64,000 nt of DNA from Liopterus haemorrhoidalis (taxonomy: Eukaryota; Arthropoda; Insecta; Coleoptera; Dytiscidae), in NCBI GenBank assembly GCA_963971575.1, contig OZ020617.1, positions 36,237,626 through 36,301,625 of the forward strand, written 5' to 3'. Both the position numbers and the translations under genes were made by a program. Of the stretch, positions 1 to 10,489 are shown piece by piece (position 1 is the stretch's first letter; each line of letters begins with the position of its first letter). A model generated the notes under the pieces. It ran no database searches and had not been told where the DNA came from. It saw nothing but the letters and a program-made list of their open reading frames with translations.

Positions 1-469
1 GCACAGAAACCGATGGAGCACTTAATCCTCAAGAAACGTAAGGAAAATATCAAAATAATTGTAGAAATAGAAGAGATATGATAAAATAGCATATTTAATA
101 ACTGTGGTCACTGGTAACCCCAATGGTATTATGTGTGACTTTTTCATTTTTGGAAAAATTATGCAAGCTATAAAAATTGTGCTACAGCTAAACTTAGAAA
201 ACAATATGTTAGGAAAAGTAATCTTTTTTAAGAGAAATTTAAGTAAGAAAATTTCAATATAAAAATACTTTCACATTACGCATGGAGTCTCCAGTGACCC
301 TATGGTATTATGAAGGTTAAAGGTACACAGTACACCAAGAAATTCCATTAAAAAAAAGGCATTTTCTTAAGAATATAATTGTGATGTGTTTATACCAAAG
401 TATCAGTAATTTTTATTTATAGATTATAAATTATTTTTTATTTTTTTTTTACACACTTAAAATAAATAC
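1..469. other. unassigned AT-rich DNA
   Basis: I see no coding region or repeat end that I can name here. The only notable composition is A/T homopolymer tracts near 340-355 and 430-450. Confidence 0.5.
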
Positions 470-477
470 ATTATACC

Positions 478-747
478 CAGTGGCGGATCTAGCTTTTTGG
501 GGGCCCAGAGCTTAAAAATGCCAAGGGGCCCTACACATGCTCTTGACTTGAATATTTTTTATAAGTGAAGAGCAAAAAAAAAGTTCCTCACCTCCCAAAT
601 CTAAGTGAAGAGCAAAAAAAAAGGTCGTCACCTCCCAAATCCAAAGTAATAGAATGTAATGGGTATCTGTCCGAGAGGTTGGGGGCCCCTTGCGGATCTG
701 GGGCTCAGAGCTTAAGCTCTATTAGCCCGTATGTAGATCCGCCACTG
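478..747. mobile_element. hAT non-autonomous element (MITE), complete
   Basis: The 270-bp unit starts CAGTGGCGGATCTAG and ends TAGATCCGCCACTG, so it has terminal inverted repeats of about 14 bp. It is flanked by a perfect 8-bp target-site duplication, ATTATACC, at 470-477 and 748-755. CAG...CTG ends and an 8-bp TSD are the signature of hAT transposons. There is no room for a transposase, so it must have been moved in trans. The inside has a GGGGCCC-rich subterminal stretch near each end and a 40-bp tandem duplication. The short open frame over 565-783 is not a gene. Confidence 0.88.
561..640. repeat. tandem duplication, 2 x 40 bp, inside the hAT MITE
   Basis: Positions 561-600 and 601-640 are near-identical 40-bp copies (ataagtgaagagc... 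and ctaagtgaagagc...) differing at only a few bases. They form most of the MITE interior. Confidence 0.85.
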
Positions 748-755
748 ATTATACC

Positions 756-1898
756 TGATGAAACTATTCATATAGTGAATTAATGCCAATACCTGTTGCT
801 ATCTGGTAGTACCATCTAACCTGCTAATACCCAAAAAATTTCAAAATTATAGAAAAAGTTTTGAATTGTTTATTTAAATGTTTGTTTTCGACACGGAAAT
901 AAATTTTGATTAGAATAAGGACATTAGCTAGTTACGTCACATTCAAAAAATTTAATACATTCTGTAGTTATATATAATTTAATAGTATCGTTCATTGTGG
1001 ATTATCCCGTATTCTCGCAGAAGGTGTTAGATTAATAATTAAATGAAACTGTATGTATATTTTCCTTATTTTATTTTATAAAGTTGTGCAAACTCATATA
1101 TAATGCATAGCAGCACACTCTGCGGTAATCTCTTAATTCCCTGAATAAGGCATGAAACTAGAAATGCACGGATAAATATACATTTACCACACTAGCGCAT
1201 ATCAAATATACTTTGAAATCTTTGATACTATGCAGTTTATCTTTTAATTATTAATTTTGTAATTCTAGTTAGCAATGACCCATGGGTAAAACTATCGTGA
1301 ATCTATGCGGTAAATAATTAATACAAGTAGAATTTTCATCGACGCTACTACCAGAACCGCGTCAATCTCATATACATTTTCCAAAGTTATACCACTGATG
1401 AATAAGAAATACGTTAGATGGCAGACAATAAAGTCGACAAGCCAAATTTTCGATAATAAATTATTAGTAGTAATTGACTACTAATTTACAAATTAACCTG
1501 TCAGACTAATGGATTTACTGTGTTACAATAAATTTAAGAAAAGCTGTAGGCTTTAGAAATGCATTTGGCTTTATTGGTTACTTTAAATCAAAATTTTATC
1601 CCGTTGAATTAGCTAAATGATTATAAAAATTTAGGTTTTCTAATTATCATCAGGTCTTCACTTCGTATTAGATATATTTTTTTTAAAACATGACGCAATA
1701 CGGGACTTTTTATCTCGTTAGGAAGGTTCACGTTGATAGCTGTAGCGCAAAATAAACCATTAACATTTTTTGAATTTTTAATTTTATGAGAAGTCACAAT
1801 TAATTTATTGTCAAAAAGGGTCAAAAGCTGTAATTATTAGTAAACAAATATATTTTGTTAGACTCTATTAAGACTCATTCTATCATTTTCTTTTTACT
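756..1898. other. unassigned intergenic DNA
   Basis: No recognisable gene or transposon end. Short open frames such as 1621-1824 on the minus strand show no family resemblance. Confidence 0.5.
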
Positions 1899-1984
1899 GG
1901 ATAAAGCAATGGTTCTTGAACTTTTCAGAATCACGGAACAGTTTTACAAAATTTTTGCGGAAAACAGTAAAATAAAACATTATT

Positions 1985-2369
1985 TCGATGGTGTAATTCT
2001 AATACCTACCTCGTAACCCAAAAAAACTCAATTTTTCAGGAGTACAAAAAAACGTTCCTAATGATTGAAAAATTGATATATTTTTTTTTGAATTATTGGT
2101 AATTATATTTAAACTGACAAAACTATTTCTTTTATTCTGTAATTAAACGTTTTTATGTTAAGTAAAATATGGGTTACGAAGTACCAGTACCAGTATTAAC
2201 AACTGTACCAATTTTGGATACGAGGTATTTTTTCAAAGAGTATAGCAATTCCCTGTGGCTTACGGGGTATTTTCCAATCGATTCAGCGCATTTTTTACCA
2301 TGAGTAAATAGTTCATAATCCCAAAATCTAAACAAAGTGGGTTACGAGGTATTAGAATTACACCATCGA
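1985..2369. mobile_element. inverted-repeat MITE nested in the hAT element
   Basis: About 30 bp at each end are inverted repeats: the left end starts TCGATGGTGTAATTCTAATA and the right end finishes with its reverse complement. The left arm has an extra ACCT relative to the right. The palindromic TCGA at the edges could be a 4-bp TSD or part of the repeat; I cannot separate these. The arm motif GGTTACGAGGTATT recurs in direct orientation inside, in degenerate form, near 2172, 2217 and 2258 as well as in the right arm. No coding capacity. Confidence 0.7.
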
Positions 2370-2468
2370 TATATTTATTTTATATTGCATAATATATTAA
2401 AAATCGCATATATAACAGTTTTCTTATCAGTCAATAGCAAATAACAATCAGTAAATGAAATAAAAAAG

Positions 2469-3531
2469 TGGTGTGAAGTGTGAATTTTGACACATTTCAG
2501 GGTTTTGTAGGTATTTATTAAGTGTAAGAAGCCAAGATAATACTGGATGTCTAGGAATATTTGTTCTATAATCACATCAAAATGAAATGTATTTCGGTGT
2601 TCAAAATCCAGTCAACAGATGTTAAAAAAAATTTATTATATTTTTAATTTTTTTTTTTAAATTAAACGCACATTATCTTTGCTCTAAATACAAAAAATCC
2701 ATAACGTTGTTAGCCATAATTTAGCTATCAACTAAAAAAATAAATAATTTTGTTAAAAACATAAAAACAGCAATATTTTTCAAAAACGCAATCGGATCAA
2801 TAATTCCTGTCGTATCTATCCAGCTCAGATCAATGTACATTACGTACAATTTTTTCGGATTTTTAGTTTAATTTCTTTGGGTAAAAGGGGGCGGGACAAG
2901 AACTTTTTTACACATTTTTGGTTAAAATCGTGTTATTTTTTTTTAATCTACATTTTTTTTCTTAATATATGTCTTAAGAGTTTTCTTTTGATATCACACA
3001 ATAAATTTTTAAAACATTATTTGTTTTATCGACGACACAAAAAAATCGACATTTTTCGAAAAACTAACCCGATGAAAAATTGCTATTGAATTATTCCGGT
3101 TCCCATCAATGTTCATTATGGAGATTTTTTTATATTTTTATATAAACCTCTCTGAGATATTGGGTGGGGGACAAAAGTTTTTTTGATATATATTTATAAA
3201 AAATCCCATAAAAATATTGATTTTTCATAAATAAAGATTTGCTTGTTGATCCACGCATTAAGAGCGTTCATTTGGTATGCCACTCAAAATAATATATATA
3301 TATATATATTTAGCAAATATATAATTATTGATATTTGTCACGGGACGTGTTTTTTTGAACTCTCAGTATTTATCCTATATGTGGTCAAAGAGTTATATAA
3401 GCATGCCCAATTTCAACTTTCTATGTTAAGCCGTTTAGCTACAATTTCTATCGTACAGATAGACAAACATATAGACACATGAGTGACGTTTTATGGTTTT
3501 TTTTGCGGTTATTCCTAAGATACACTAAAAA
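2469..3531. mobile_element. HINE-like repeat, copy A (no tRNA-like module)
   Basis: One of four larger copies in this window of a family that begins gatgtgaagtgtgaatttt with a short hairpin, then agggttttgtaggta, and ends with the inverted form tacctacaaaaccct. Copy A has the hairpin region at about 2471-2495 and a degenerate end at 3511-3530. It keeps the conserved block around 3410-3475 (ttagccgtttagctac) and the cagatagacaaa stretch where other copies have (CAGA)n. A module (near 2805-2890) is repeated in degenerate form near 3095-3180. No protein is encoded. The Helentron-associated assignment is inference from architecture; the family membership is seen directly. Confidence 0.6.
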
Positions 3532-4076
3532 GAAAATTATCACAATCTTTTTAATGAGATATTTGGGCCTGTTAACTTTTACAAACGTTTTCAATATCTG
3601 GTGTTATGTATGAAACAGCTACTCTTATTTCATCTTCTATATTTATCAGCATTCACGTTTTTTTTTCTTAATATTCAAGAATTATTGGTTGAAAAATCAA
3701 GGTCGCGTAAGTACTATGCTGATAATGGTAACAAAATTTTAATCGCTTTCTTAGAAATACATAGTTTTAAACTCGGTTTGAACAGAAATCCAAAATTCTT
3801 CAACTGTTATTTCAGAAAATTTCATTTTGGGAGTACGATCCGTTATAGAAATCGATAAAAGCTAACATAAGTACAAGTAAAGACGAGAACACTAAAAACA
3901 ATGACTTTTGTTTTTTCGTTGTTTTTTTTTTTTTTTTTCGTCTTAGCAACCATTTTAATTTTCACTGATTTTTAAATTTTGGCGGAACATTTTCCCAAAG
4001 TTCACGGAACACCGTTGCTCCGCGGAACACCGGTTAAGAACCTCTGGGATAAAGCAACGATAGCGATAACACGGGC

Positions 4077-4255
4077 TGGATCCTATTTCATAAAAACTGA
4101 CAGGTAACAATTTGAAAAATTTATCACAGCTGTTTAAGAAATCTTCGTTTCATAAAGGTTTGTCATTATTAAGTTTCGAAAAATTTGTCAAAGTTTATGT
4201 TAAAATTGTCAAGAAGAGTTGATTTACCTATCAATTTTTATAAAATAGGACCCTG
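4077..4255. mobile_element. short TIR element (MITE)
   Basis: The left end reads GGATCCTATTTCATAAAAAC...AGGTAA and the right end is its inverted near-copy (ttacctatcaa...aaataggaccc), giving inverted repeats of about 28 bp around a 120-bp middle. No clear TSD could be fixed, so the superfamily is unknown. Two related subrepeats (tcataaaggtttgtc and similar) lie inside. Confidence 0.6.
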
Positions 4256-5478
4256 ATGGTTGATGGAGCCTTCCGGAAACGTACAGCAATGTGGTGTTGA
4301 CGCCTACCCAGAAAGGTCAAGCCATAGCAAGCTAAGAGATGCAGATTGTAGTGTTAGGCCATGTTTTTCCAGCACTAAATACCATCGTTTCTTAGTCTGT
4401 TATTGCTAGCATCAGCTATTAACACGGGTGCTTGGGGCTCTCACTTCTTTATTTCAATGTGAGGTAACCCTGTAAGAGAAACTCCCATGCATAGTAATCT
4501 TGTGAGGGCACGTTAAAACTTCTCCTCGACCTTAGCCGCGAAAAAGCAGAACAAGAGTATAACAATCTGTCAAAATCGGTTCTTTTCGGTGACGTTGGTC
4601 TCGTCAAAGTACCCAACAAATAAGGGATCCAAGGAGCACGTAGTTTGAGAAGTAACCCCGTCACCGGATTTATCTGGCTCCCACCAATAATTTCAACGCG
4701 CAGGGGTTCTTTATTATGCATGGTGGGACAATAATAGTTCACGGGATGATACAACGCTGTTGTTTACACACTCTGCAAATTGTTAACTTATCTCACCTCC
4801 TGCATTTAACACTATTCATAAAAGATGAAAATTAGATATAGAGAATATTGATATATAAGATACCTTGAAAATCCTGATTGGTTATTTAAAATTTCTGGCA
4901 CACAGCTTCTTAATATGGCTATTTGCGCCTATCAAAACCTATTAACCTTTCTAGGTTAAAGTATATACTACGAGAAAATAACACTTGCACAGCCTAGCAC
5001 AAATAAATTAGATAAATATTTGTTCTATAAACGAAACAGACATATAGGGTGGAGGATAGAAAGGTGTAATTTAGTATAATAGATATAATATAAACAATTC
5101 AAAATTTTATGCAAACCTTCAAATATAAAATAAGTCTGATTATTTCAGGAATAAAATTAGTCTGTCATCCAAAACTTTGCCGTGTCCAAGACGACCGACG
5201 GTTCGTAGCATAAACCTAGTTTCTACCAAATGTCTTTAAACTGGACACAGTTGCTTACAATATTAGCCAAAGACAAATTTGTGTCATACATCTCGCAACT
5301 GGGTGTTCCTTCCCTCACAGCAGGTGTCCGTGGGTTCACTGTTAGTGGCCAATGCAAATGCGAGTGATGGCTGATTTTTATCTGGGGTTGAAAGATCAGG
5401 AATTTAATAGAACACGGGGGATGACTTGTGTGCTTGTATCAGTATGGGCAAAAGTCAATCCAAGTGACAGAACCCAAG

Positions 5479-5480
<2 letters not shown>
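4256..5480. other. unassigned DNA
   Basis: Nothing nameable. A 101-codon open frame on the minus strand at 4449-4754 has no motif I recognise and no supporting context, so I do not call it a gene. Confidence 0.5.
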
Positions 5481-5481
<1 letters not shown>

Positions 5482-5528
<47 letters not shown>

Positions 5529-5551
5529 GAAAGAGAGAGGGAGGGAGTGAA

Positions 5552-5582
<31 letters not shown>
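5482..5582. repeat. (GA)n microsatellite, interrupted
   Basis: Two pure (GA)n blocks, about 5485-5526 and 5557-5582, are separated by a purine-only interruption. The tract explains the overlapping long open frames (RERERE on one strand, SLSLSL on the other), which are artefacts. Confidence 0.95.
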
Positions 5583-6974
5583 AAATCATATCTTGCCACC
5601 ATAGAACCGACTATCACCAAAAAGTATTTCAACAGGATACATTATAACAGAGAAATCAATATTGAAAAATATAATAACATGTATGTGGCGCCCGCTCTTC
5701 CGTATAAGTAAGGTAGGGTGGCCAGACAGTCACACAAAATGGTCTTTGCGGCAGAGACCTCAAAGGACCACCAGCAGAGAAAGGGAATATAAACTCTTCT
5801 GTTCCTAGGGGCTGCTCTAGGAGACTAACACAAAGGAATAGTAGCCCTAGCTGGAGTGTAGACGGGTCTCATGATGTCTCTGAAAACCCTAGCCAAGCGA
5901 CAATCAATGCAGTAGACGTAGTTCAACTTGATGTGTGTATCATAGAAATAATATACAGTACCACAAAAAAATAAACTATTATATAAAACTGATAATTTAT
6001 AAACAAATTATTAATATTAAACAAAAAATACAGAAAACTAAATTTAAATTCAAATAAAACAGCACACGTGATCAAGAGAAAAGCGTGTGCCAAATCTACA
6101 AGTTACGGCGCTGATGCGATAACTTGCAGAATAGAAATATATGATGTAAAATAAATACATTAACAATGAAATTGAGTTAATGTAAAATTGGAATGGACTA
6201 ACAGTGTAATGTTTTTAGTCCTAAATATGTAGAATATCATTCCCAACTTTACATTACGTGGTACCGGTGTCCCAACAAACAGGTTCCTGGGTCCTCGGAT
6301 GGTTTCTTCAACAGTTGTTGATGCACAAAAAATTAAATGAAGACACCAAGAGGGTAAGATATAATTTAACTCGCGGTAGAGACGTGTGAATTTATTTAGA
6401 AACTTTTAATAATCAAATCGATAGGCGATGTACACACTGATCAGGTCAGTAGGTATATGAGTGATTTTAGTGAAAATAATGTTGAGACCGGCTCTTAGCG
6501 CTTTTCAAATTTTTTTCAAATCACAAACAGTTTTTGTGAATTAAATTAAATTAAATAAAAATAATTTAATTAAATTAAAAAAAAAAATGAAAAGTTTTAA
6601 AAATACGAATCAAATAATGTCCCAAATAAAAGTTGTTAGTCATTGTAAAGCAACTTTTATCAAATATATTTTTTTCGAAATATTCATGAAACACCTTAAA
6701 CTGGCATCGGTAAATTGTCCATTCTAGTAAACGGATCTGTACCATTAGTTGACGTAATTGAGATATTCACGTCCGAAGATTAAATATAAAATTTCTTGAA
6801 AATCCGTTAAATCGAATTTGCTTTACATGTGTCCACAGATCGACATTACGCTAATAATAGTAGATTCGTTTTACAAAAATCCTGCTTCGTGTTTATTTGT
6901 AAACATCTCGAAAATTCAAAATTGGTATGATTCCAATACCTTGATAAAAATTTGCTTTACAATTGAACCAAAGC
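5583..6974. other. unassigned DNA with an AATTA-rich tract
   Basis: No coding region or transposon end recognised. A low-complexity AATTA/AAATT tract lies at about 6538-6590. The stretch 5700-5900 is less AT-rich than its surroundings but has no readable frame. Confidence 0.5.
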
Positions 6975-6982
6975 CTGTAGAG

Positions 6983-7237
6983 CAGCGCTAGGCAACCGGC
7001 GGTTCGTAGAACGATTTTATGCGGCCAAACAATAAGAAAATATAGTATTTACTTTTCTTATTCAGCGGATACAACACATTACTGTGGCACTGATTATGGC
7101 TTCTTACACACTAGCTAACAATTTTAAACATGTGTAAACCGGTGTTTACACAAGTTTAAACAAGAACATAATAATGTAAAAATAGAAACTACAAAAGGAA
7201 ATATAGCACAGGACCTAAAAAAGTTTGCCGACCCCTG
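6983..7237. mobile_element. hAT relic, 255 bp
   Basis: Left end CAGCGCTAGGCAACC and right end GTTTGCCGACCCCTG pair as a 15-bp inverted repeat with four mismatches. The flanking 8-mers CTGTAGAG (6975-6982) and CTGCAGGG (7238-7245) agree at six of eight positions, consistent with a decayed TSD. Length and lack of coding sequence mark it as a MITE. Confidence 0.75.
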
Positions 7238-7245
7238 CTGCAGGG

Positions 7246-8224
7246 TATATAAACAGTAACACGCAGTTAAATAAAACTACCCTGAGGGTGCTATAATATA
7301 AGATCCCTCTCCATTCAAACCACCATTTTTAAACTTCAAAACTTAACTCCTTAAAACGTTTTTAACAGTACTTAAAACCCCAGTTTTAGAATAACCCACC
7401 CTTGATTCTAAAGTTCACTTCCGTCCTACGCGAGTCTGAATTTACTTTCATGCAACGTCTATTAAAATATTCCACTTATTTCATTGAGCTCTGGCAATGA
7501 CTGGGTAGACTGGACTGGTCGTTAATGGCCCTCAAATTATATGACCGCAAGAACTCTCGCGTCATATCTCATAAAAGAATTCAAGGACTGCGGTTATAAG
7601 ATTTTAAAATAACAAAATACTTGAGGATAAATTGAGTGAATATTCCAAATAACTTGAAATCCATTAAATTTTTTGGTAAATTGGTATTAAAAACATAAAT
7701 AAAAATATTGAATAGAAGCTAATAATATTGAATTGTACTTGATAGCTATGTCATCGATGAAAAGAGCACTTCGCTACTAAAAAAAAACTCACTGACGGGA
7801 TTGAACTCATTCGAGACTAAACAGTTAAATTCAGTTTTATATTTTGCCACATATATGCCATAGAATCAGCATCATCATTCGCGCGACAGCTCGAGATGAT
7901 GATTTTGAATCTGTGTGCATTCAGGAGTAATATGGTCAGTACTACGTCTATTTTTTTAGCGTTCACAGAATGGCACCTACAGTTTATAGCGGTGGCAAAC
8001 GGCTAAGCAGAACGTGTAATTTGCATAAATATTTTTTAAACCAATTCTTTGACATAAGCAGACGTTGAACTTTCCCATACTCTTCCTGGCAACGAAACAG
8101 CACGTACAAACGATATAATGCTTACGTCCACAGCTTATATGTAGCCCAGATATTATTCCCGTATTATTTGGCATTCGCTGTGTTACTATACTATAATGGT
8201 CTCTCATGGAATAGAGGCATGAGA
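7246..8224. other. unassigned DNA
   Basis: No gene or repeat end identified. The open frame at 7977-8207 on the minus strand has no recognised motif. Confidence 0.5.
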
Positions 8225-8375
8225 GGTGGTTGTATCTTAGGATACAAAGAATAAGCTGGGTCGACAGAGTGACAAATATCGAAATATCGCCTCAGGAGGA
8301 TGGAAAAAGAAGTTGAAGACTTAAAGAAAGTCAAGATCAGGAAGCTAAAAAGAATCAATAATGAAATAGCGTCAA
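8225..8375 (+). pseudogene. LINE reverse transcriptase C-terminal fragment
   Basis: Conceptual translation, with one frameshift, gives RISWVDRVTNIE followed by LRRMEKEVEDLKKVKIRKLK. This matches the region after the reverse transcriptase thumb in RTE/BovB-like LINEs, where a WVDRVTN motif precedes a basic KRRKL stretch. The fragment is only about 50 codons and joins directly to a different LINE at about 8380. Family level is inferred from motif recall. Confidence 0.5.
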
Positions 8376-8872
8376 GCAAAAAAATTAAAGCAGGCGTTCT
8401 TCAAGGAAGTATCCTAGGGCTAATACTCTTTAATATTTATGTCAGAGATATACCGTCAACAGAAGCATCAATTGCCATGTTCGCCGATGATACCATCCTG
8501 ACACAAGATCTAGACCTGACAAGCGGCCTCCAATTCCATCTGTCGCTGGTTCAATAAATGGAACATCAAATTAAATACCGAAAAATCTGAATGGCAAATA
8601 TTCACCTTTAAAAGAATTAAAGAACCCAACCGTTTCACTATCAACAATAACATAATAGACTGTAAAACAATTAAATATCTTGGAGTTCACTTGGACACAC
8701 GACTGACATGGAGTGCACACAACAACAATAAACTACAACTAGCCTATGGAAGACTACAACAATTATATCCGATATTAAATAGAAAATCAAAATTAAAACT
8801 AAAATGTGCCATGTAAGTATATAAATCCCCTAAGAATACTCATAATTTATGCTTGCAATGTACCGATACCAG
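8376..8872 (+). pseudogene. jockey-like LINE reverse transcriptase fragment
   Basis: The first part reads AGVLQGSILGLILFNIYVRDIP, then AMFADDTIL, the reverse transcriptase palm motif with the catalytic DD (codons near 8480). A frameshift near 8550 leads to a second frame with WNIKLNTEKSE, IKYLGVHLDTRLTW and LYPILNRKSKLKLK, the order of blocks seen in jockey-clade elements. A further shift leads to LRILIIYACNVP. The 5' part (endonuclease and fingers) is missing. It is dead: two frameshifts and truncated at both ends. Confidence 0.7.
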
Positions 8873-9990
8873 TTTTGGCTGGTCAGTATAGCTCGCTTGA
8901 AGCTGGGCTCGGCTCACTTAACGCGGCCCGCACCACGGATCTCTTAACGCGAATCCGCACCACGGACTCGCTTAATGCGAGGTTTGCCACACGGCCCGCT
9001 TAACGCGGCCCGCAACGAACTCGCTTAACGCTGAGTTGCGTTCGCTTGACGTGGACCTCAGCATACCCGCATACTCCCTCCAGCTCGTTCCTACTACGTG
9101 GAACCAATCGTCGCTCGCAACGACGATGGGGAAGAACGTCTCGGAGGAAGCTCAGCGCTCCTATAGAAGGAAGACCCGAGAGCACGGTACTTCGCACCAC
9201 TAACATCATCGGAAGCGGCGCCCCATAGTTTGGCCACGCCCGAAGCCGATCACCCTCCCGAAAGTAGCGCCCCATATTTTTCCGCGCCTGTAGCAAAATA
9301 TTGACCGCCTACTCTAACGACTCGGGACAACGACACCATTCCAGTGCCGCTAATCATTGCTCCCGCACGGCTCCCAGGGCCTAGATACGCCTCCGCCTGG
9401 ACACAAAACTGTGTGGATATTCGGAAGAACCACAGCGCCGCATGGAATCGAGGATCACATAAGCCTTCAGCTTTTCTGAGTCCTTAACACTCCACTGTCC
9501 TTCTCGCATGAAGCGCCACCCGCCAAAGCATCCTAACCTACAGTCACCTATCGCTCTGGATGAGCATTGGTACGAAGGACTGCACAGGATCAGCGCGTCG
9601 TATATTCCGTCACCGAATCCACATCGAGATGTCGGTACGGCAAACCACAACGCCTGCTCTGGTGTTACTCGCCAATGAGCCTTCAGGGCGCTGTCACCAC
9701 AATGTCTGCTCTGACGCTGCCGCCATAGAGCCTTCTGGCGCTGCCACCAAAAGACACTTGTTCGTCCACAAATGTCCACTATGGACCCAACCATGACGCT
9801 TGTCGTCCATCAAATATTGACGCCGCGACGCCCATCACCATGGTGGATGCTCGCCGTCCCTTCCAAAATCCATAACCACAATCCTAGTCCTCAACTTTGT
9901 ATTGCTGTGTTATATTGTAAATATGTTTAGTTTAATACACCTTTTGTAATGTTTATTTATATCGCGTTAAATAAATATGTAAATTCAACT
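8873..9990. other. CpG-rich block, possible LTR-type insertion
   Basis: About 1 kb of sequence that is GC- and CpG-rich in an AT-rich window. It opens with about six spaced copies of a CTTAACGCG-like motif (about 8915-9050) next to repeated GCCCGC/CCACGGA words, and has a duplicated GCGCCCCATA phrase near 9217 and 9266. It ends in an AT-rich tail with ATTTAAACACC-like and AATAAA-like words (9900-9980). Neither strand gives a recognised protein; the 137-codon minus frame at 9381-9794 is unsupported. It separates a jockey-like fragment from a plausible LINE 3' end, so it may be a solo LTR or similar insertion. No TSD was fixed. Confidence 0.4.
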
Positions 9991-9999
9991 GTGCTTTTC

Positions 10000-10468
10000 A
10001 TTTAGAACACACCTAAAGGGTCACCCAACCTCAATTTCAGACGATTTAGCAAGACAAGGCTCTTCAAGCCCAGACGGCATACTAGAAACCCTGCTCGTGA
10101 GCTTAGCCTGGGTATATTGTTCAGGATAGGCATCTTGGTAACTTTTCCTGGGGTACTACCTCCTGTTACAATAGTGAAGGTGCAGTGAAGTACAATATCG
10201 GCCAAAAGGGTATTCCTACAAAGCTGAAAAGACAATTACCGCAGGACATATACTTAGATAACGATAGTGACAACTAATGATGCGAAGTAAAACTCAACAA
10301 CATTTATATATTCTCATGTAATTCTTTAAAACTGTTAATATTAAAACTTATAAACTGTATTAAATTTAGGTAGATATGTGCTCCTCATATTATGTGTTAA
10401 GATAAAATCATGTATTAACAATGCTGTGCATCAAATTTGTAATATGTTGACCGGCAATAAAAAAAATT
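10000..10468 (+). other. possible LINE 3' region with A-rich tail
   Basis: Less AT-rich to about 10250, then AT-rich and ending ggcaataaaaaaaattt at about 10453-10469, the form of a retroposon 3' end. It could be the 3' part of the jockey-like element broken at 8872, but no conserved protein motif is visible to prove it. Confidence 0.3.
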
Positions 10469-10487
10469 TAACCTAACCTAACCTAAA
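10469..10487. repeat. interstitial (CCTAA)3, arthropod telomere motif
   Basis: Three tandem CCTAA units, the reverse complement of the TTAGG arthropod telomere repeat, directly follow an A-rich retroposon-like tail. The run is far too short to be a telomere. Confidence 0.7.
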
Positions 10488-10489
10488 TA

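Larger units (their letters stand above)
1907..4046. mobile_element. hAT element, about 2.1 kb, non-coding, with nested insertions
   Basis: The left end reads CAATGGTTCTTGAAC and the right end reads GGTTAAGAACCTCTG, an imperfect 15-bp inverted repeat. Both sides carry the same 8 bp, GGATAAAG (1899-1906 and 4047-4054). A cggaaca motif recurs near both ends. No transposase frame survives. Two other repeats lie inside: the inverted-repeat element at 1985-2369 and a HINE-like copy at about 2469-3531, so this hAT is older than both. The central TA of the TSD fits the nnnTAnnn preference reported for Buster-type hATs. Confidence 0.85.

Noticed and set aside
4449..4754. 101-codon minus-strand frame as a gene
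   Set aside because: No recognised motif, no supporting context or exon structure.
5352..5711. 119-codon plus-strand and 78-codon minus-strand open frames
   Set aside because: Both are made by the (GA)n microsatellite; frames are open because GAGAGA repeats contain no stops.
9381..9794. 137-codon minus-strand frame as a gene
   Set aside because: It lies in the CpG-rich block, where stops are rare; no domain or motif is recognisable and a competing frame is open on the other strand.
10469..10487. telomere or telomere-associated region
   Set aside because: Only three CCTAA units; short runs of this motif occur elsewhere in the window (e.g. near 62450) by chance or as interstitial traces.
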